Shown here: positions 1 through 11,003 of the stretch, one piece after another
Layout: each line of letters begins with the position of its first letter
How positions within the stretch are numbered: the stretch's first letter is position 1
NCBI GenBank assembly: GCA_020310875.1
Contig: CM035407.1
Location: forward strand, 72,545,721-72,609,720
Length of the DNA stretch: 64,000 nt
Direction of reading: 5' to 3'
From: Ceratopteris richardii
Lineage: Eukaryota; Streptophyta; Polypodiopsida; Polypodiales; Pteridaceae
Made by a program: the position numbers and the translations under genes
The notes under the pieces: generated by a model
Seen by the model: the letters and a program-made list of their open reading frames with translations, nothing else
The model's database searches: none
Told to the model about the DNA's origin: nothing

Positions 1-348
1 AAAAGATGCAGTAAGCTGTTTTAACTCACTGATAATTGCAGCACGCTCTGATACAACTTCTGCCTCTTTGGCCTTGATTGAGTTCTCCAGGTTTGTAGTA
101 GGATATGAGCCATCATGCTCGGCGAGACGGTTTTTCAGTATGCGCACATCGTTACAAAGCATGCGAAAATCTGCTTGCCTAGATTCAATGCGTCGGATCT
201 TGTTGCCGACATGCTTCCAGTCCGGATGCAGACGAATGCGTCCGAGCTCTGGTGGTGGCGGGCATGTGTAGTCAAAAAAACGCTTCCATATGAGTTGCTG
301 ATAGGCCTTGCTTCCCTTGATCCATCTCGTCCTTCTCAGAGCATCCAT
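1..348 (-). CDS. 5' part of an unrecognised host-like gene (runs off the left edge)
   Basis: An open frame of 116 codons reads from an ATG at 348-346 to base 1 with no stop, so the gene continues outside the window. The frame is closed upstream by an in-frame TAA a few codons before the ATG, which fixes this start for an unspliced reading. The product begins MDALRRTRWIKGSKAYQQLI and is rich in Arg, Lys and Trp. A Pro run (CPPPPELGR) follows, then a charged helical stretch with heptad-like spacing (around residues 55-115) that could form a coiled coil. Base composition is clearly more GC-rich than the surrounding AT-rich repeats, and the frame shows no retroelement motif. I do not recognise the family. 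The basic N-terminus and the telo-box-like 5' leader would suit an organelle or translation-related protein, but that is inference only. A short exon of a longer gene is also possible. Confidence 0.5.
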   Translation of the reverse strand, partial: MDALRRTRWIKGSKAYQQLIWKRFFDYTCPPPPELGRIRLHPDWKHVGNKIRRIESRQADFRMLCNDVRILKNRLAEHDGSYPTTNLENSIKAKEAEVVSERAAIISELKQLTASF

Positions 349-371
349 GGCGAGCTTACGTGCCCTGCACG

Positions 372-389
372 CTTAAACCCTTAAACCCT
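372..389. promoter_or_regulatory. Two telo-box-like AAACCCT motifs in the leader of the 1-348 gene
   Basis: The sequence TTAAACCCTTAAACCCTG lies just upstream of the minus-strand ATG at 348. AAACCCTA-type telo-boxes are known in plant 5' regions, often of translation-machinery genes. Here two imperfect copies sit about 25-40 bases from the start codon. A role is inferred from position only. Confidence 0.35.
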
Positions 390-501
390 GAAGACTTAGC
401 AGCATATGTTGATAGAATACATTAGCAAGCAGAGAGACAAATATATGCTAGGCCCAATTCAAAGAGGAGCGGTGTTGATCAATCACAACACAAATGCACG
501 A

Positions 502-540
502 TTTTTCTTTTTTTTCCTTTTTTTTTTTTTTTTTTTTTTT
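502..540. repeat. Poly-T tract (poly-A on the minus strand)
   Basis: An almost pure T run with two C interruptions ends at 540. It could be a homopolymer microsatellite or the poly-A tail of an old retroposed sequence on the minus strand. No target duplication is visible, so its origin stays open. Confidence 0.8.
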
Positions 541-2143
541 GGTTTGAAGTTCAACCTTAAAGCATACACCACCCTCCGGACCTCCTCATGTCCCTCACCA
601 TAGAGGAGCCGGTTTAAATGTTAAGCAAGACGCAATTCGAACCTTAGCACATTGTCAACCATTCAAGTGTGATACCACGCCCCCTCTACACCTTTTCACA
701 ATTTTCTATAATTGTGAAGTGTGGCTATTTATTGTTCACATAAATAGTTCTCAAAAATCATAAATAATCATTTATCAAAAATTAATTATTTTTGGGTAGT
801 TTTTTTTACTTGTCGCCTTCAAGCAATTTAATCCTTGCTTTGTAAGATACGAAAGATTCCATGAGTACTATCCCCGTTCACTTGTAGAGTTGTTATTTCA
901 GCCAATTCAAGCAAGAAAGATTAGGCTTCGACTAAACTTCTCTCTCTTTCTCTCTCTCTTTCTCTCTCTCTCTTTCTCCCTCTCTCTCTCTCTATATATA
1001 TATATGATATAGAATCGGTCTTGCATTAGCTCTTGAAAGTGAGAAGAAAGGGGTCGCTTGGTGTGCAAATTGTTATTTCAAATTTCAAGCTTAATGGAAA
1101 AGTAGTTCAAAGACAAACTTCAAAAGCTAAAAAAATAAGAAACTCATATGAAATCCTTATCTCTTCTCTTATACCACTTTGGAATAGGGTTTCGAGGATC
1201 CTTCTAAAGCCTTGCTTTTTCGAGGTGACACACTATTCAGTTTCACTTTAGAAAGTCACTTGAAGAGAAGCCATCTCAAAAATATGGAAGGCTATATGTT
1301 CATTGAGCTTTGGGATCACCACAAAAAAGGTCTTTATCTAGGTTAGACATTAGGATTAAGAGCTACAAAAGTCCACCTTCAGCCACTCCATATTCTTTAT
1401 AATCGAGGGTGAAAAAATGAAAAGACGATGAATCACTTATCAAAAGGATGATAGGTTTATGAACCTCCTTTGTAAATGCTTTCTAATATTCCTTACCTCC
1501 TTGTAGTGTACATTCTTTTGCTTATTAACTTGAAGCATTTTTTCACTTCTTATTGTTTTTTATCATATGAATAGCAATTTAATTAGATAGTATTCTTATG
1601 GCACGAAGATAGGTATGCACAAGGCATAAAACCAAGTACTTCCAAACACCTTTGGGGGAAGGCGAGATGTAGGGATTAAAATTGTAAAAAAGAGGTGTCA
1701 GGTAACAAAGAGATGTAAGGATTCTTATCGCTCCATGTGAACAAAGATGCATAGAGCAATCAAAGTCACATGATGGAGAGGACACACAACAAGGGCTTTG
1801 CCCTCTCCAAACCCACGCTTGAAACATCTTATCCATAAGAGTCTTCCATAAAGACCATTATAGACCTATCTTTTTGTGTCTTTGTCTTAAATGGAAATAA
1901 ATAAAAAATCAAGCTTCTAATTAGCTATCTATTCTATGGCATGATTCAAAAGGATGATCATTTCTAGTTCTTTGATTTACTATGTATGCACATCTCTTAA
2001 GAAGCTCCATCTAGTCTATATTCATGTGTACATCATGAAACCATTTGCAAATAAACAAATAAATTGTTGGTTAATGCTTCCTAGTTCAAAGTAAATTTGA
2101 ATTTGTGTTAAATAGGAGGATATGGAGCAAGGGTCCATGTTAG
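541..2143. other. AT-rich spacer without a supported gene
   Basis: Apart from the CT/TA microsatellite at 938-1010, this stretch holds only short frames with no family motif. A minus-strand frame of 85 codons at 1579-1836 is Cys- and Leu-rich and has no recognisable domain. The part nearest 541 may include the promoter of the minus-strand gene at 1-348. No retroelement domain is readable here. Confidence 0.6.
938..1010. repeat. CT/TA compound microsatellite
   Basis: Long (CT)n with scattered CTTT interruptions passes directly into (TA)n near 993-1005. On the minus strand it reads as a GA-repeat lying roughly 600 bases upstream of the 1-348 gene. Confidence 0.9.
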
Positions 2144-2295
2144 TGTTGATATATTTTTGGTAGTGATGTGTGTGAACACACTAGGACTACTCAGGCACTT
2201 TTTTCCTTCTTTAGGAGATTTTTTTCCCAACTTATATATACGTCTATAACCCTAACGAGTCACTTATTTTTGTACATTCACTTGGTAATACTATT

Positions 2296-2932
2296 GCAAT
2301 AGAATGAGGATTACAACCACCACCACGTGCTACAGAGATGACTCTCCTCCCAACCATCTACCTCTATATATAGCTCTCTCCAAGGAACTGCCTTCTTGGG
2401 CAGGTGGATATTAACCATCCATGTGTCAGCCATGTAACTGCTTGTGCACCAAGTGTCCCAGTTAACTGTAGTTAACTTAAGTGGATGCTTCTATAAGGCT
2501 CTAGAGTGCTTTAGCAAAGCTATCTACCCATAGCTACATCAATCTATTGAGCAGGAATTCAAGAGAATGAGGATTACGACCACCACCATGTGTTAGAGAG
2601 ATGACCCTCCTCCCAACCATCTGCCTCTATATATAGCTCTCTCCAAGGGACTGCCTTCTTGGGTAGGTGGATACTAGCCATCCATGTGTCGGCCATGTAA
2701 TGGCATGTGCTATCTGCATGTAGCCCATGGGGGTTGAACCCAAGACCTCCTCCTTCACACCCTTGAGACTTAACCACTATGCTAAGTGGATCACTTGTTT
2801 ACAAGAGCACATGACCTCCTAGTAAGTCTAGACTCGAGATCTTTGGTCATACACACGGGTGACCAAACAGTGTCTGATTTCAAATCCGTCTAAACCATCT
2901 GGACCCTTAGACCATAGACTTACTTTATTACA
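2296..2932 (-). mobile_element. tRNA-derived SINE with a second partial copy, inserted in the A1 LTR
   Basis: Reading the minus strand, 2790-2720 has a tRNA-like head: an A-box-like TAGCATAGTGG (plus 2774-2784) and a B box GGGTTCAACCC (plus 2731-2741), about 32 bases apart, as in RNA polymerase III internal promoters. A body of about 150 bp follows down to 2563, ending ...CCTCATTCT. The same body is repeated without the head at about 2303-2455, so a 5'-truncated second copy lies beside it. ACTATT flanks the whole block. The tRNA part lacks a readable cloverleaf, so this is a SINE and not a tRNA gene. The source tRNA is not clear to me. Bases 2790-2930 belong to the insertion but are unassigned. 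Confidence 0.7.
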
Positions 2933-3346
2933 ACTATTAGTATTGTGCGTTTTGCTCCAAGCTTCTTCTTCTTCCTTGTGCTATTCGTGTGCTTCCACAT
3001 ACCTCAAACTCCAACAATTGGTACCAAAGCATGTTGTCGCTTCATCTAAACATCATCAATGCCCCTCATCACAGTCTCAAAATCGAATGGAAATTGGTGA
3101 CCATGCTCGATGTGATTAGAAGTTCAAAATAGTTTTACTTTGTGGTGTTTTTGGCCTCCAAACGCACTATCAGAGCACCTATGCAGGAAATTTCATCCTT
3201 TGTGTCAAACATATATACACATTTTGGTTTGCCAATACAAGCGCGTTGAAGTCTGCTACAGGTTTGGTAGAGCTTAACAAGGTAGTTCTTTTCAACTTTT
3301 TGAGATATAATCATTTTTTTGCATCAGGGTATTTTAGTAAGTGGCC

Positions 3347-5632
3347 ATGGCTAAAAGCAATGATGTATTCCGTATGTTAGTTGTTGAGGACAATTTATAT
3401 GGTACCAATTACCCATTATGGGCATATATGATGCATCATGTATTGGTCACAAAAGGACTAAGGAATATTGTGCAAGGTGTTCAAAAACAAACTACTACAC
3501 CTACAAATACAATTATTTAAGGTGATGTAGATGGTGTTGAAGATCATGATCTTCAAAATCCTGCTCGTATCGCGGTTCTTGTTGCCCCTACTGTTTGAGA
3601 AACTTCAATGGGATGGCAGAGATGCTCAAGCACATGCATTAATAACTTTGTCTATCAAATGTGACATTATCCAACATATTCGCTCATGCAAACTAGCAAA
3701 AGATGCTTAGGACACACTTGCCACTTTATACCGGGCAAGAAATGAGGCTTGTGTTGCTTACCTCCAAAAACAGTTGGAGAGTGAGCATATGAATGAAGGA
3801 GATTCTATGGACAACTTTTTGACAAAGATCAAAGATTTGAAAGAGTAGTTGATTTCTGCATATGAAGGCTTGCTAGATAGTTCACTTATTTGAAGAGTTA
3901 GTCTCTATTTTATTGTAGGAAGATCAGTCTAGGCAAAATAGGTCCATTATGCATGTTGTAGATCAAGCTTTCTTAGCTAGTTAGAAGGGCAAAGATAAAT
4001 GGAGCTCATCTACTAGTAAGCAGAATTCTGCTACTTCTTCACAATAAAAAAAGGGAGGACAAAGACGAGAAGAAAACAAAAAAGTAGAAACAATTATGCA
4101 AATACTATAAAGAAAATGATCATGTCATAAAGAGTTGTCCAAAACTAGCTACAAAAGAGGCAAAGAAGAAAGAGGCTGGAATGGTTGTTGTAGACGCCTC
4201 TACACACCTAAAACAGAGTCTGCTAATCTTATTCAAAATGAAGAATGGGTGTTTTCTATTGTTTGCACCTATGACCCATCTTCTCATGAATAGAGTCAAA
4301 TGTTTGGTATTTTGACAGTGGGGCAACCAAACATATTACCTCCCAGCATAGTTTCTTCCGTTCACTTGAGCCTGCCCCTACAGAGAACACTATCACATGC
4401 ATTAACAACTCTTATCCTGTAATGGGATTTGGTAAGGTCATTCTAATTACTACTGATAATAGTTCTTTCACATTGTCAGATGCTTTGTTTGTGTCAGGGA
4501 TCAATAAAAATGTGTTGTTAGTTTCAGCACTAGCCAAGCTCATCTTGGTTGTCAAATTTGTTAATGACAGATGTAGAGTTCATGATCTACCAAATGGCAA
4601 TGTTATTATTGCTTCTGGCATTTTATGTCGTGGGTTGTATAAGCTCATAGACTTTGCAAAATCTATGAATGATTCAACATGTGCACTTCAACATTCTCAG
4701 GTTATCTCATATGCAAAGCTTTGGCAGGTACGCTTTTATCATCTAAATTTTGCTAGTTTTATATGCCTATAGAAATTTGAAATGGTGTCCTCTCTGCCCA
4801 AACTTGAGGCACCTTGTAAACATGTTTGTGAAAACTCTATTTTGGGCAAAATGCAGTGTCCATCCTTCCCAAAAGATGGTTTAGTTAGAGCTACTTAAAA
4901 ATTGTAGCTTGTTCACAGTGATGTATGAGGTTCTATGCAAACACCTTCTTTTGGGAAGTACCTTTACTTCATGACTTTTATTGATTATTTTTCCAGGCAT
5001 GGATGGGTGTATCCATTGAAAGCAAAGTTTGAAGTGTTTACATGCTTCAAAAAGTTTTTGGTTTTGGCTAAAAATCTGTCAACATGTAAAATGGGCACCC
5101 TTCGTTCTGATCAGGGCGATACATGTCTTCTGATTTTAATGAATTTTTGGTTGAATGTGGGATAAAACATTAGTGTACAGTGTCATATACACTTCAACAA
5201 AATGGAGTTGCATAAATAAAGAACAGATCTCTCATGGAGATGGCAAGGTGTATGATCAAAAGTCAGGCCTTACCACATAGCTTCTAGTTTGAGGTTGTTA
5301 TGTGTGTAGCATATGTACATAACAGGTGTCCCACCAAAGCACTACAGTCTATCACTCCACATGAGGCTTGGCATGGTCGCAAGCCATCTAGTTCTCATCT
5401 GTGTGTCTTTGGTTTTCTGGCATATGCATTAGTGTCTGAACAACAACATAGAAAATTGGATGATAAAGCAATAAAATGTATTTTTGTTAGATATAGTTAT
5501 GAAAGCAAAGGCTACCATCTATATCATCCATATACTAAACATATTGTGGTTATTCGTGATGTTTTTTTGTGGAGGATGCAATTCAACCATTACTTTCATG
5601 TATTAAGCAGACATCAGTTAGCTCCAAAGATG
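3347..5632 (+). pseudogene. Copia A1 gag-protease-integrase pseudogene
   Basis: The frame starts at the ATG at 3347, at the same place in the leader as in the intact copy A2, and follows its gag-pol for about 760 codons with many stops and shifts. Recognisable parts are the gag core, a degenerate zinc knuckle near 4100, the protease with FDSGATKHIT near 4313-4345, the pre-integrase segment near 4720-4830 and the integrase core up to about 5330. The integrase glutamate motif is broken near 5205-5220. Readable pieces include 4422-4772, 4935-5165 and 5300-5600. No functional product is expected. Confidence 0.9.
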
Positions 5633-6184
5633 AAAGCCCTAAGAATGATTGTCTACTTTCCTTGCTTCAACATCTCAAGGCCTTGTTTGAACTTCTTGAC
5701 ATCATCAATTTTTAATTGCCTCAAGTCCAATGCCCTTAAGCACATATGTAAGGAGATCTTGGCCACATAGGTCCTTCTTCTTTTCGATGCTAGTCTCAGA
5801 AGCTCAAGATTCATGATCTCAATGTAAGTGCTTTCCAAGTTTCAGATCCTCTTCTTGTATGACTCCCTGTTCTAGTTTAGTCTAATTTCTAGAAAACCTT
5901 GTCATCTTGTAATCTCATAGTACAAGATCTTTTCCAATTATATCTTGTACAAAAAATCACTTGTCTAGTTACGAGGGAGTTCCTGTAATTCTAATATTTT
6001 GTTTCATACCTAGGATCCAAGGTTGTGAGATCTTATGTATCCTATCTAGTCTAGTAATTCATATCTATTAGTCTTGACTTGTCAGACTTCTTGTATCAAT
6101 TGTACATTCTTGTATCACTTCCCCTACATGGGTATTCTATAATTAGAAGAACATTTTATAATAATCTTTTCTAGTGTAGTCGGA
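5633..6184. other. Spacer after the A1 truncation, no gene assigned
   Basis: A minus-strand frame of 61 codons at 5653-5838 reads like coding sequence (charged, no low complexity) but has no family motif that I recognise. The rest (5880-6130) is AT-rich with repeated CTTGTA and CTTGTATCA words, as in LTR or untranslated regions. Nothing else can be supported. Confidence 0.5.
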
Positions 6185-6470
6185 GGGCACAATCTAGTGC
6201 TACCACTCATATCAAAGCTCTTGGAATTACTTGGAAAGGCAAAATTCTTCATAAAGATTGACCTTCGGAGGGCAAACATTCTTGTCAGGATCATAAAAGA
6301 GACAAATGTACATAATATTTCATACAAGGTATGGACATTCTTATACTTGATTGTGTCACTTGGTCTCACAAATGCTCCAATATTTTTTTTAGCATATGAT
6401 GAATGATAGCTTTTGGGAATATCCAGATGATTTCATAGTCATATACCTATAGAGAGTACACATGCGAAAG
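6185..6470 (+). pseudogene. Gypsy reverse transcriptase fragment
   Basis: The frame at 6197-6406 reads a Ty3/Gypsy RT core: LLELLGKAKFFIKIDLRRAN (motif A region, with the first catalytic Asp in KIDL), followed by a diverged VSLGLTNAPIFF (motif B). After 6406 the next segment resembles the region of the YxDD box, but the Asp pair is lost (DDFIVIYL then stop). It is an isolated fragment of under 300 bp with no flanking gag or integrase, so the rest was deleted or lies in unreadable flanks. Confidence 0.8.
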
Positions 6471-6479
6471 CAAAATGAA

Positions 6480-7075
6480 AAGAAGAGTGTACTCAAAAAA
6501 TGAAAGGTGTGAGAGAATCAAAATGAGTAGGCCAAGAATTGGATAAAGTCACATGGATTAGAAATGAGTTTGTCAAGAGCATGAAGTAGGCTCTACAAGC
6601 TTCTAACCAAGTACAAAGTGAGGGAAAGACTCTCCTTATATAGAGTTGGAGGGGGCTCTCCAAAAAGTACGTCATATGTGGGATAATTCCCCTTGAAGGA
6701 GAATGGATACACTGGTATAAGAAAATGGCAAGGTACCCAAATACAATGAGATACAATATAAAATGGAGCATCTCCTAGATACAAAATGGAGATGCACTCA
6801 TGTGGATACAAATGGAAATGAGGTAGAAGAACTCATGTCATCAACACCCTCTATGCAAATCCATTTTGGAGCATCTCGATGTTGCAAAGGTCCACCAAGC
6901 ACTGGAGCGGGTGTTGGAGGTAGAGCCTTTGTGAACATGTTCACTAGGTTCTCTTGAGAGGTACAATGCTCCATAGTAATCTCTTACGCTACGAGCTTCT
7001 CATGGATGAAATGGTATTGGATCTTGATATGCTTCATCTAAGAGTGGAACACTAGATTCTGGGTGATGGCATGAT
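6480..7075 (-). pseudogene. 3' end of a minus-strand Copia: RNase H tail and probable LTR
   Basis: Read on the minus strand, 7070-6885 carries the end of a Copia RNase H, with MKHIKIQYHFIHEK and then NLVNMFTKALP, the usual closing motif of Copia pol. Lower coordinates (6830-6480) should then be the 3' untranslated region and LTR. A TATA-like CTATATAAGG on the minus strand at about 6635-6645 supports an LTR promoter there. Stops interrupt the frame. No upstream part of this element is present because the array at 7078 abuts it. Confidence 0.7.
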
Positions 7076-7077
7076 AA

Positions 7078-7275
7078 ACCTATCTATCACGATAGACAAA
7101 CATTTATGATAGACAATAGAGCAAAAATACTATAGACGATGGATATTGTATATCATGATAGATACATTTATCGCAACAGACATGTCTATCGCAATGGACA
7201 TCATCTCTCGTGATAGATAGGAATTCCACAGTAGACCCATCTATTGTGATAGACACTGTCTATCATGACAGACAA
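7078..7275. repeat. Array of near-palindromic CTATCrYGATAGACA units
   Basis: About nine to ten degenerate copies of a unit centred on CTATC-NN-GATAG follow each other at roughly 20-24 bp. The clearest are CTATCACGATAGACA near 7085, ATCATGATAGATAC near 7157, CTATTGTGATAGACA near 7241 and CTATCATGACAGACA near 7259. The array sits just before the gag-like region of Gypsy E. It resembles the larger array at 24793-25305 in the leader of Gypsy I. Confidence 0.75.
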
Positions 7276-8091
7276 TTTTTGGCAATTTTTTTTTGCAATC
7301 AAAATTTTATTAAATTAAGCCTAATTTTTTGGATTTTTTCAGGGTTTGGAGCTAATTGTGTAGCAAAGCAAGGCGAAAGTGCAAAGCAAAGCTTGGTAGA
7401 GAATCTTGAGCACGAGAACCATTTCAAAAGCATGTCCATATAGGTGTATTGAATAATTAGGGAAATGATAGGAATTGATCAAGTTCAAGAAACCCTTATT
7501 CTCTCAAGTCCAAGAGTTAGCTAGAGCAAAGTTGTGGAAAACCCTAAAGGGAAAGAATGTAATTGAATTATCACACAAAAAGTAATGACAAACAAAAATC
7601 ATTCCTCATGATGTGAACATATAGACAAGAATCCACACCAAAGGAATTAAAATGAACAAGTAATTGATACAAGGAACCCTGCAATGTGGTTGTACTTTGA
7701 CATTGGGTAGTTAAGTGGATCATATGAACCTCAGGTTAGGTAGACACATAAGAAGAGTGGATAGACAAAGCATCAGATCCTCTGAAGCTAGTGTTAATCA
7801 TATTGCTAGGTCTTGGGCTCAACAATTGAGTGATTACCCTTACATATTGAGCTCAGACACAAGCGATTGAGAGATGTCTTTTAGCATGGAGAGACCAATA
7901 GGTAGTTCAAGGTTAGCATACCTAGAAACTCTAGAGGGTCCCTATAAAACTCAGTGGAATATATCCAAACCAATCACTTAGCTGCTCACATATGAGGATG
8001 GTTTGAGACGATTGGTGATCCAAGTTAAGAACCCAGAGTAACCCTTTGGAATTGATCACCCTATTGTCAAATTCAAAGAAGGATCCTATCT

Positions 8092-8199
8092 CGATAAGCA
8101 AGGAACCATGTACTTATATCGATAAGCAAGGAACCATGTACCTATATTGATAAGCAAGGAACCATGTACCTACATCGATAAGCAAGGAACCATGTATGT
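8092..8199. repeat. 28-bp minisatellite, four copies
   Basis: The word CGATAAGCAAGGAACCATGT recurs at 8092, 8120, 8148 and 8176, giving a unit of 28 bp. Because 28 is not a multiple of three, each copy changes the reading frame of the surrounding gag-like sequence. Confidence 0.9.
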
Positions 8200-8689
8200 G
8201 GTAACCAACTTGCTAGATAGGTAAGACGAGTTTGAATTATTCATCCTTGAGTCTGAAATAGAAGACTTGGATAAGGAGAACCAAGAAAGAGAGCCTAGAA
8301 CTCATAGAGGCAAGTTGATCCTCTATAGAATCATAACGCTAGATTGGATTCCTCAAGATAACAAGAGTATAGAGCTCTTTGTTAACAAAGAAAGTGATGA
8401 AGCATTTTAGAGGTTTAAACTTGAAAAGCCTAGTGAAGTAGATTGAGCAATCATTTATGAGTTCAAGGACCTTGATATTCTAGGAAAGTTCATCTACTTC
8501 GATAAGACTTCATAAAGGATGTATGCATCATGGATCATAGTAGACAAACTTATACTTGGAAGGGTGAACCAATCTTCCCCTCACACAAGTCTAGTGATCC
8601 TCATAGTCAGCATGGAGATGGATCTTCTCATATTGTAGGAGCACAAAAAGAGATATCCAAGGAATGACCAGAAGTGAGCTTTGCGCACA

Positions 8690-10960
8690 TGAAAAGAAGA
8701 GAGAGATCTGGACTAGACACTGACAACTTACCACCATAGGAAGATCTTTCTCCTAATTCTATGGATGATGGAATTCCTTCCTCTATATACCAACACTCCC
8801 AAAAGTTCTTGAGAGGAATACAAGAGGAGAAATGGGCCAAGAATAGAGAAGATCCTCCTCTTATTCCATAAGTGGATGATCTTCATTATCAATTCCCTTA
8901 GGACATTCCCTCTATCTATGGAGAGTAGGAAGATGTGCAGTCACAATTCCTTACAAGAATTGCCTCATTTCATAGGCCCTTGGGAATCCAACTCTCTTCA
9001 TATGAGAGCTCCCATGATGATGATTAGAAATCATGAATGAGTTTTGCCCAAGAACACTAAAGTAATTAAGAACACTAGAGTGTGGTGCCAACTCACTTTA
9101 GAAGAACTACTAAAAATCAAACCTAAGCTGTGGACTTTAGACATAGAGCAAGAGAAGAATTCAGAGGCTAGTGAGTTAGAAAGCACAGGTAAGAAGAGAA
9201 CGAGATCTTGGAAAGACAGTCAGGAAAGGATGAAATGACAATGGATTAGAAAACTATTCAAACTAGAAGAGAGTCTTAAAGAAAGCAAAACAAAAATAGT
9301 GGAAATCACACTCAAACTCCCTCTCAGACACCACCGCGAGTCAACCCACCACATCAAATCCCACCATCCATCCCATCTCAACCTATAGTAGGATCAGTCC
9401 TAGCCGATCCTACTTTAGAAGGTTTGGGCATGATTTTCAAGGCCTACTAGGCTCGAATTCGAGAAGGGCCAAACAAAGCTAAGTTGGATAAATGTTATCC
9501 TGAGTGGATTTAGAGATTGAAAGAACAAGGTTAGTGCAAAAATGATAAAATTACCTCAACTCATGTTCGGTGCTAGTTGTCTTTTCAATTAGACAAACTC
9601 AATTAAACCAAAATTAGATTTTGAAGGACTTTTGGAGACATTAGAGCAATTGGTAGCTAAACCCAAGAGTTTAGCTATTATAGAGGCTCAAGATAAAGGA
9701 TGTTCAAGAGAAAGCTTAACACCACAAGAAGATTTTTCTCTTAATTCTATGGATGATGGAATTCCTTCCTCATAAACCAATACTCGCAAGCATTCTTGAG
9801 AGAAATACAAGAGGAGAAATGGGCCAAGGAGAGAGAAGATCCTCCTCCTATTCCAAAAGTGGATGATCTTCATGATTAATTCCCTCATGACATTCCCTCT
9901 ATCTATGGAGAGCATGAAGACGTGCAACCAAGCAAATGATTAGACTTTGAATCCAATTCCTTACACGAATAGCCTCATTTCACAGGCCCTTGGGAATCCA
10001 AGTCTAATCATATGAGATCTCCCAAAGTGATGATTAGGAATAATGAATCAATTATGCCGAGGAACATCAAAGTATTTAAGAACACTAGAGTGCAATGCCA
10101 TCTCACTTTAGATGAACTACTAAAAATTAAATCCTAAGTTATGGACTCTAGATATAAAGCAAGAGAAGAATTCAAAGGCTAGCGAGTCAGAGAGCACATG
10201 TAAGAAGAGAATGAGATCTTGGAAAGATAGTCAAGAAAGGATGAAACAACAGTGGACTAGAAAACTATCCAAACTAGAAGAGAGTCTTAAAGAAACCAAA
10301 ACAAAAACAATGGAACTCGCATCTCAAACTCCCTCTCAAACACCACCACCATTCAAACCACCACATCAAATCCCACCATCCATCCCACCTCAACCTAGAG
10401 TAGGATCAGTCCTAGCAGATCCTACTCTAGAAGGCTTGGACATGATGTTCAAGGCCTAGCAAGCTCTACTTTGAGAAGGACCAAACATACCTGAGTTGGA
10501 TAAATGTTATCTTGAGTGGATTTAGAGATTGAGAGGACAAAACTTTGTGAAAAAATGGTAGAAATAACTCAAACCATGTTCGATGCTAGTTGTATTTTCA
10601 ATCAAACAAGCTTAGTTAAACCAAAATTACACTTTGAAGGACTTTTGGAGAGATTAGAGCAATCGGTAGGTTAACCCAATACTTTAGCTACTCTAGTGGC
10701 CCAAGATAGTGGAAGTTCAAGAATAAGCCTACCACCACAAGAAGCTTTTCCTCCTGATTCTATGGATAATGGAATTCCTTCATCTATAAACCAATACTCC
10801 CAAGTCATCTTGAGAGAAATACAAGAGGAGAAATGGGCCAAGGAGAGAGGAGATCCTCCTCCTATTTGAGAAGTGAATGATCTTCATGATCAATGCCCTT
10901 AAGACATTCCCTCTCTCTAGCAAGAAGACATGTAGCCAAGCAAATGATAAGACTTTGAAT
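8690..10960 (+). repeat. Tandem repeat of about 1 kb inside Gypsy E gag
   Basis: Homologous landmarks lie 985 and 1015 bp apart (8763, 9748, 10763). A second landmark, the segment with AGATCTTGGAAAGA, lies at 9206 and 10219. The copies differ by scattered substitutions and small indels, so the amplification is not recent. The last unit is truncated at the 11003 junction. Confidence 0.85.
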
Positions 10961-11003
10961 CCAATTCCTTAGAGGAATTGCCTCATTTCACAGGAATCTC
11001 AAA

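Larger units (their letters stand above)
2144..5632 (+). mobile_element. Copia A1: decayed copy of the A family (5' LTR to integrase)
   Basis: This is a relative of the intact Copia A2 at 48009-53163. The 5' LTR starts TGTTGATATATT at 2144 and ends CTCCAACA at 3016, but is split by an insertion at 2296-2932. ACTATT is found on both sides of that insertion (2290-2295 and 2933-2938), which fits a target duplication. A degenerate initiator-Met primer site (TGGTACCAAAGC) is at 3019-3030. The internal part stops abruptly at about 5632, within the segment after the integrase, so reverse transcriptase, RNase H and the 3' LTR are missing. Many CAG and CGA codons have become TAG and TGA, as expected from long C-to-T decay. 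Confidence 0.9.
7600..11003 (+). pseudogene. Gypsy E gag-like region with internal tandem amplification
   Basis: Several open stretches (for example 8213-8400, 9044-9238, 10211-10459) encode charged gag-like sequence. LEELLKIKPKLW near 9100 matches the EELLRDKPQLW segment before PR1 in Gypsy I. DPTLEGLDMMFKA near 10405 matches the gag C-terminus of I and D. A segment containing GATGATGGAATTCCTTCCTC and AGAGGAGAAATGGGCCAA recurs at 8763, 9748 and 10763, so a unit of about 1 kb is present twice completely and a third time partly. At 11003 the third unit is fused to RNase H sequence after CCTCATTTCACAGG, which marks a deletion that removed PR1 and RT. Confidence 0.7.

Noticed and set aside
1579-1836. 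Small minus-strand gene of 85 codons
   Set aside because: No motif, no homologue recognised, codon use unremarkable, AT-rich spacer context.
2720-2790. A tRNA gene on the minus strand
   Set aside because: A- and B-box-like words are present, but no acceptor stem or anticodon arm can be formed by eye, and the sequence continues into a repeated body, as in a SINE.
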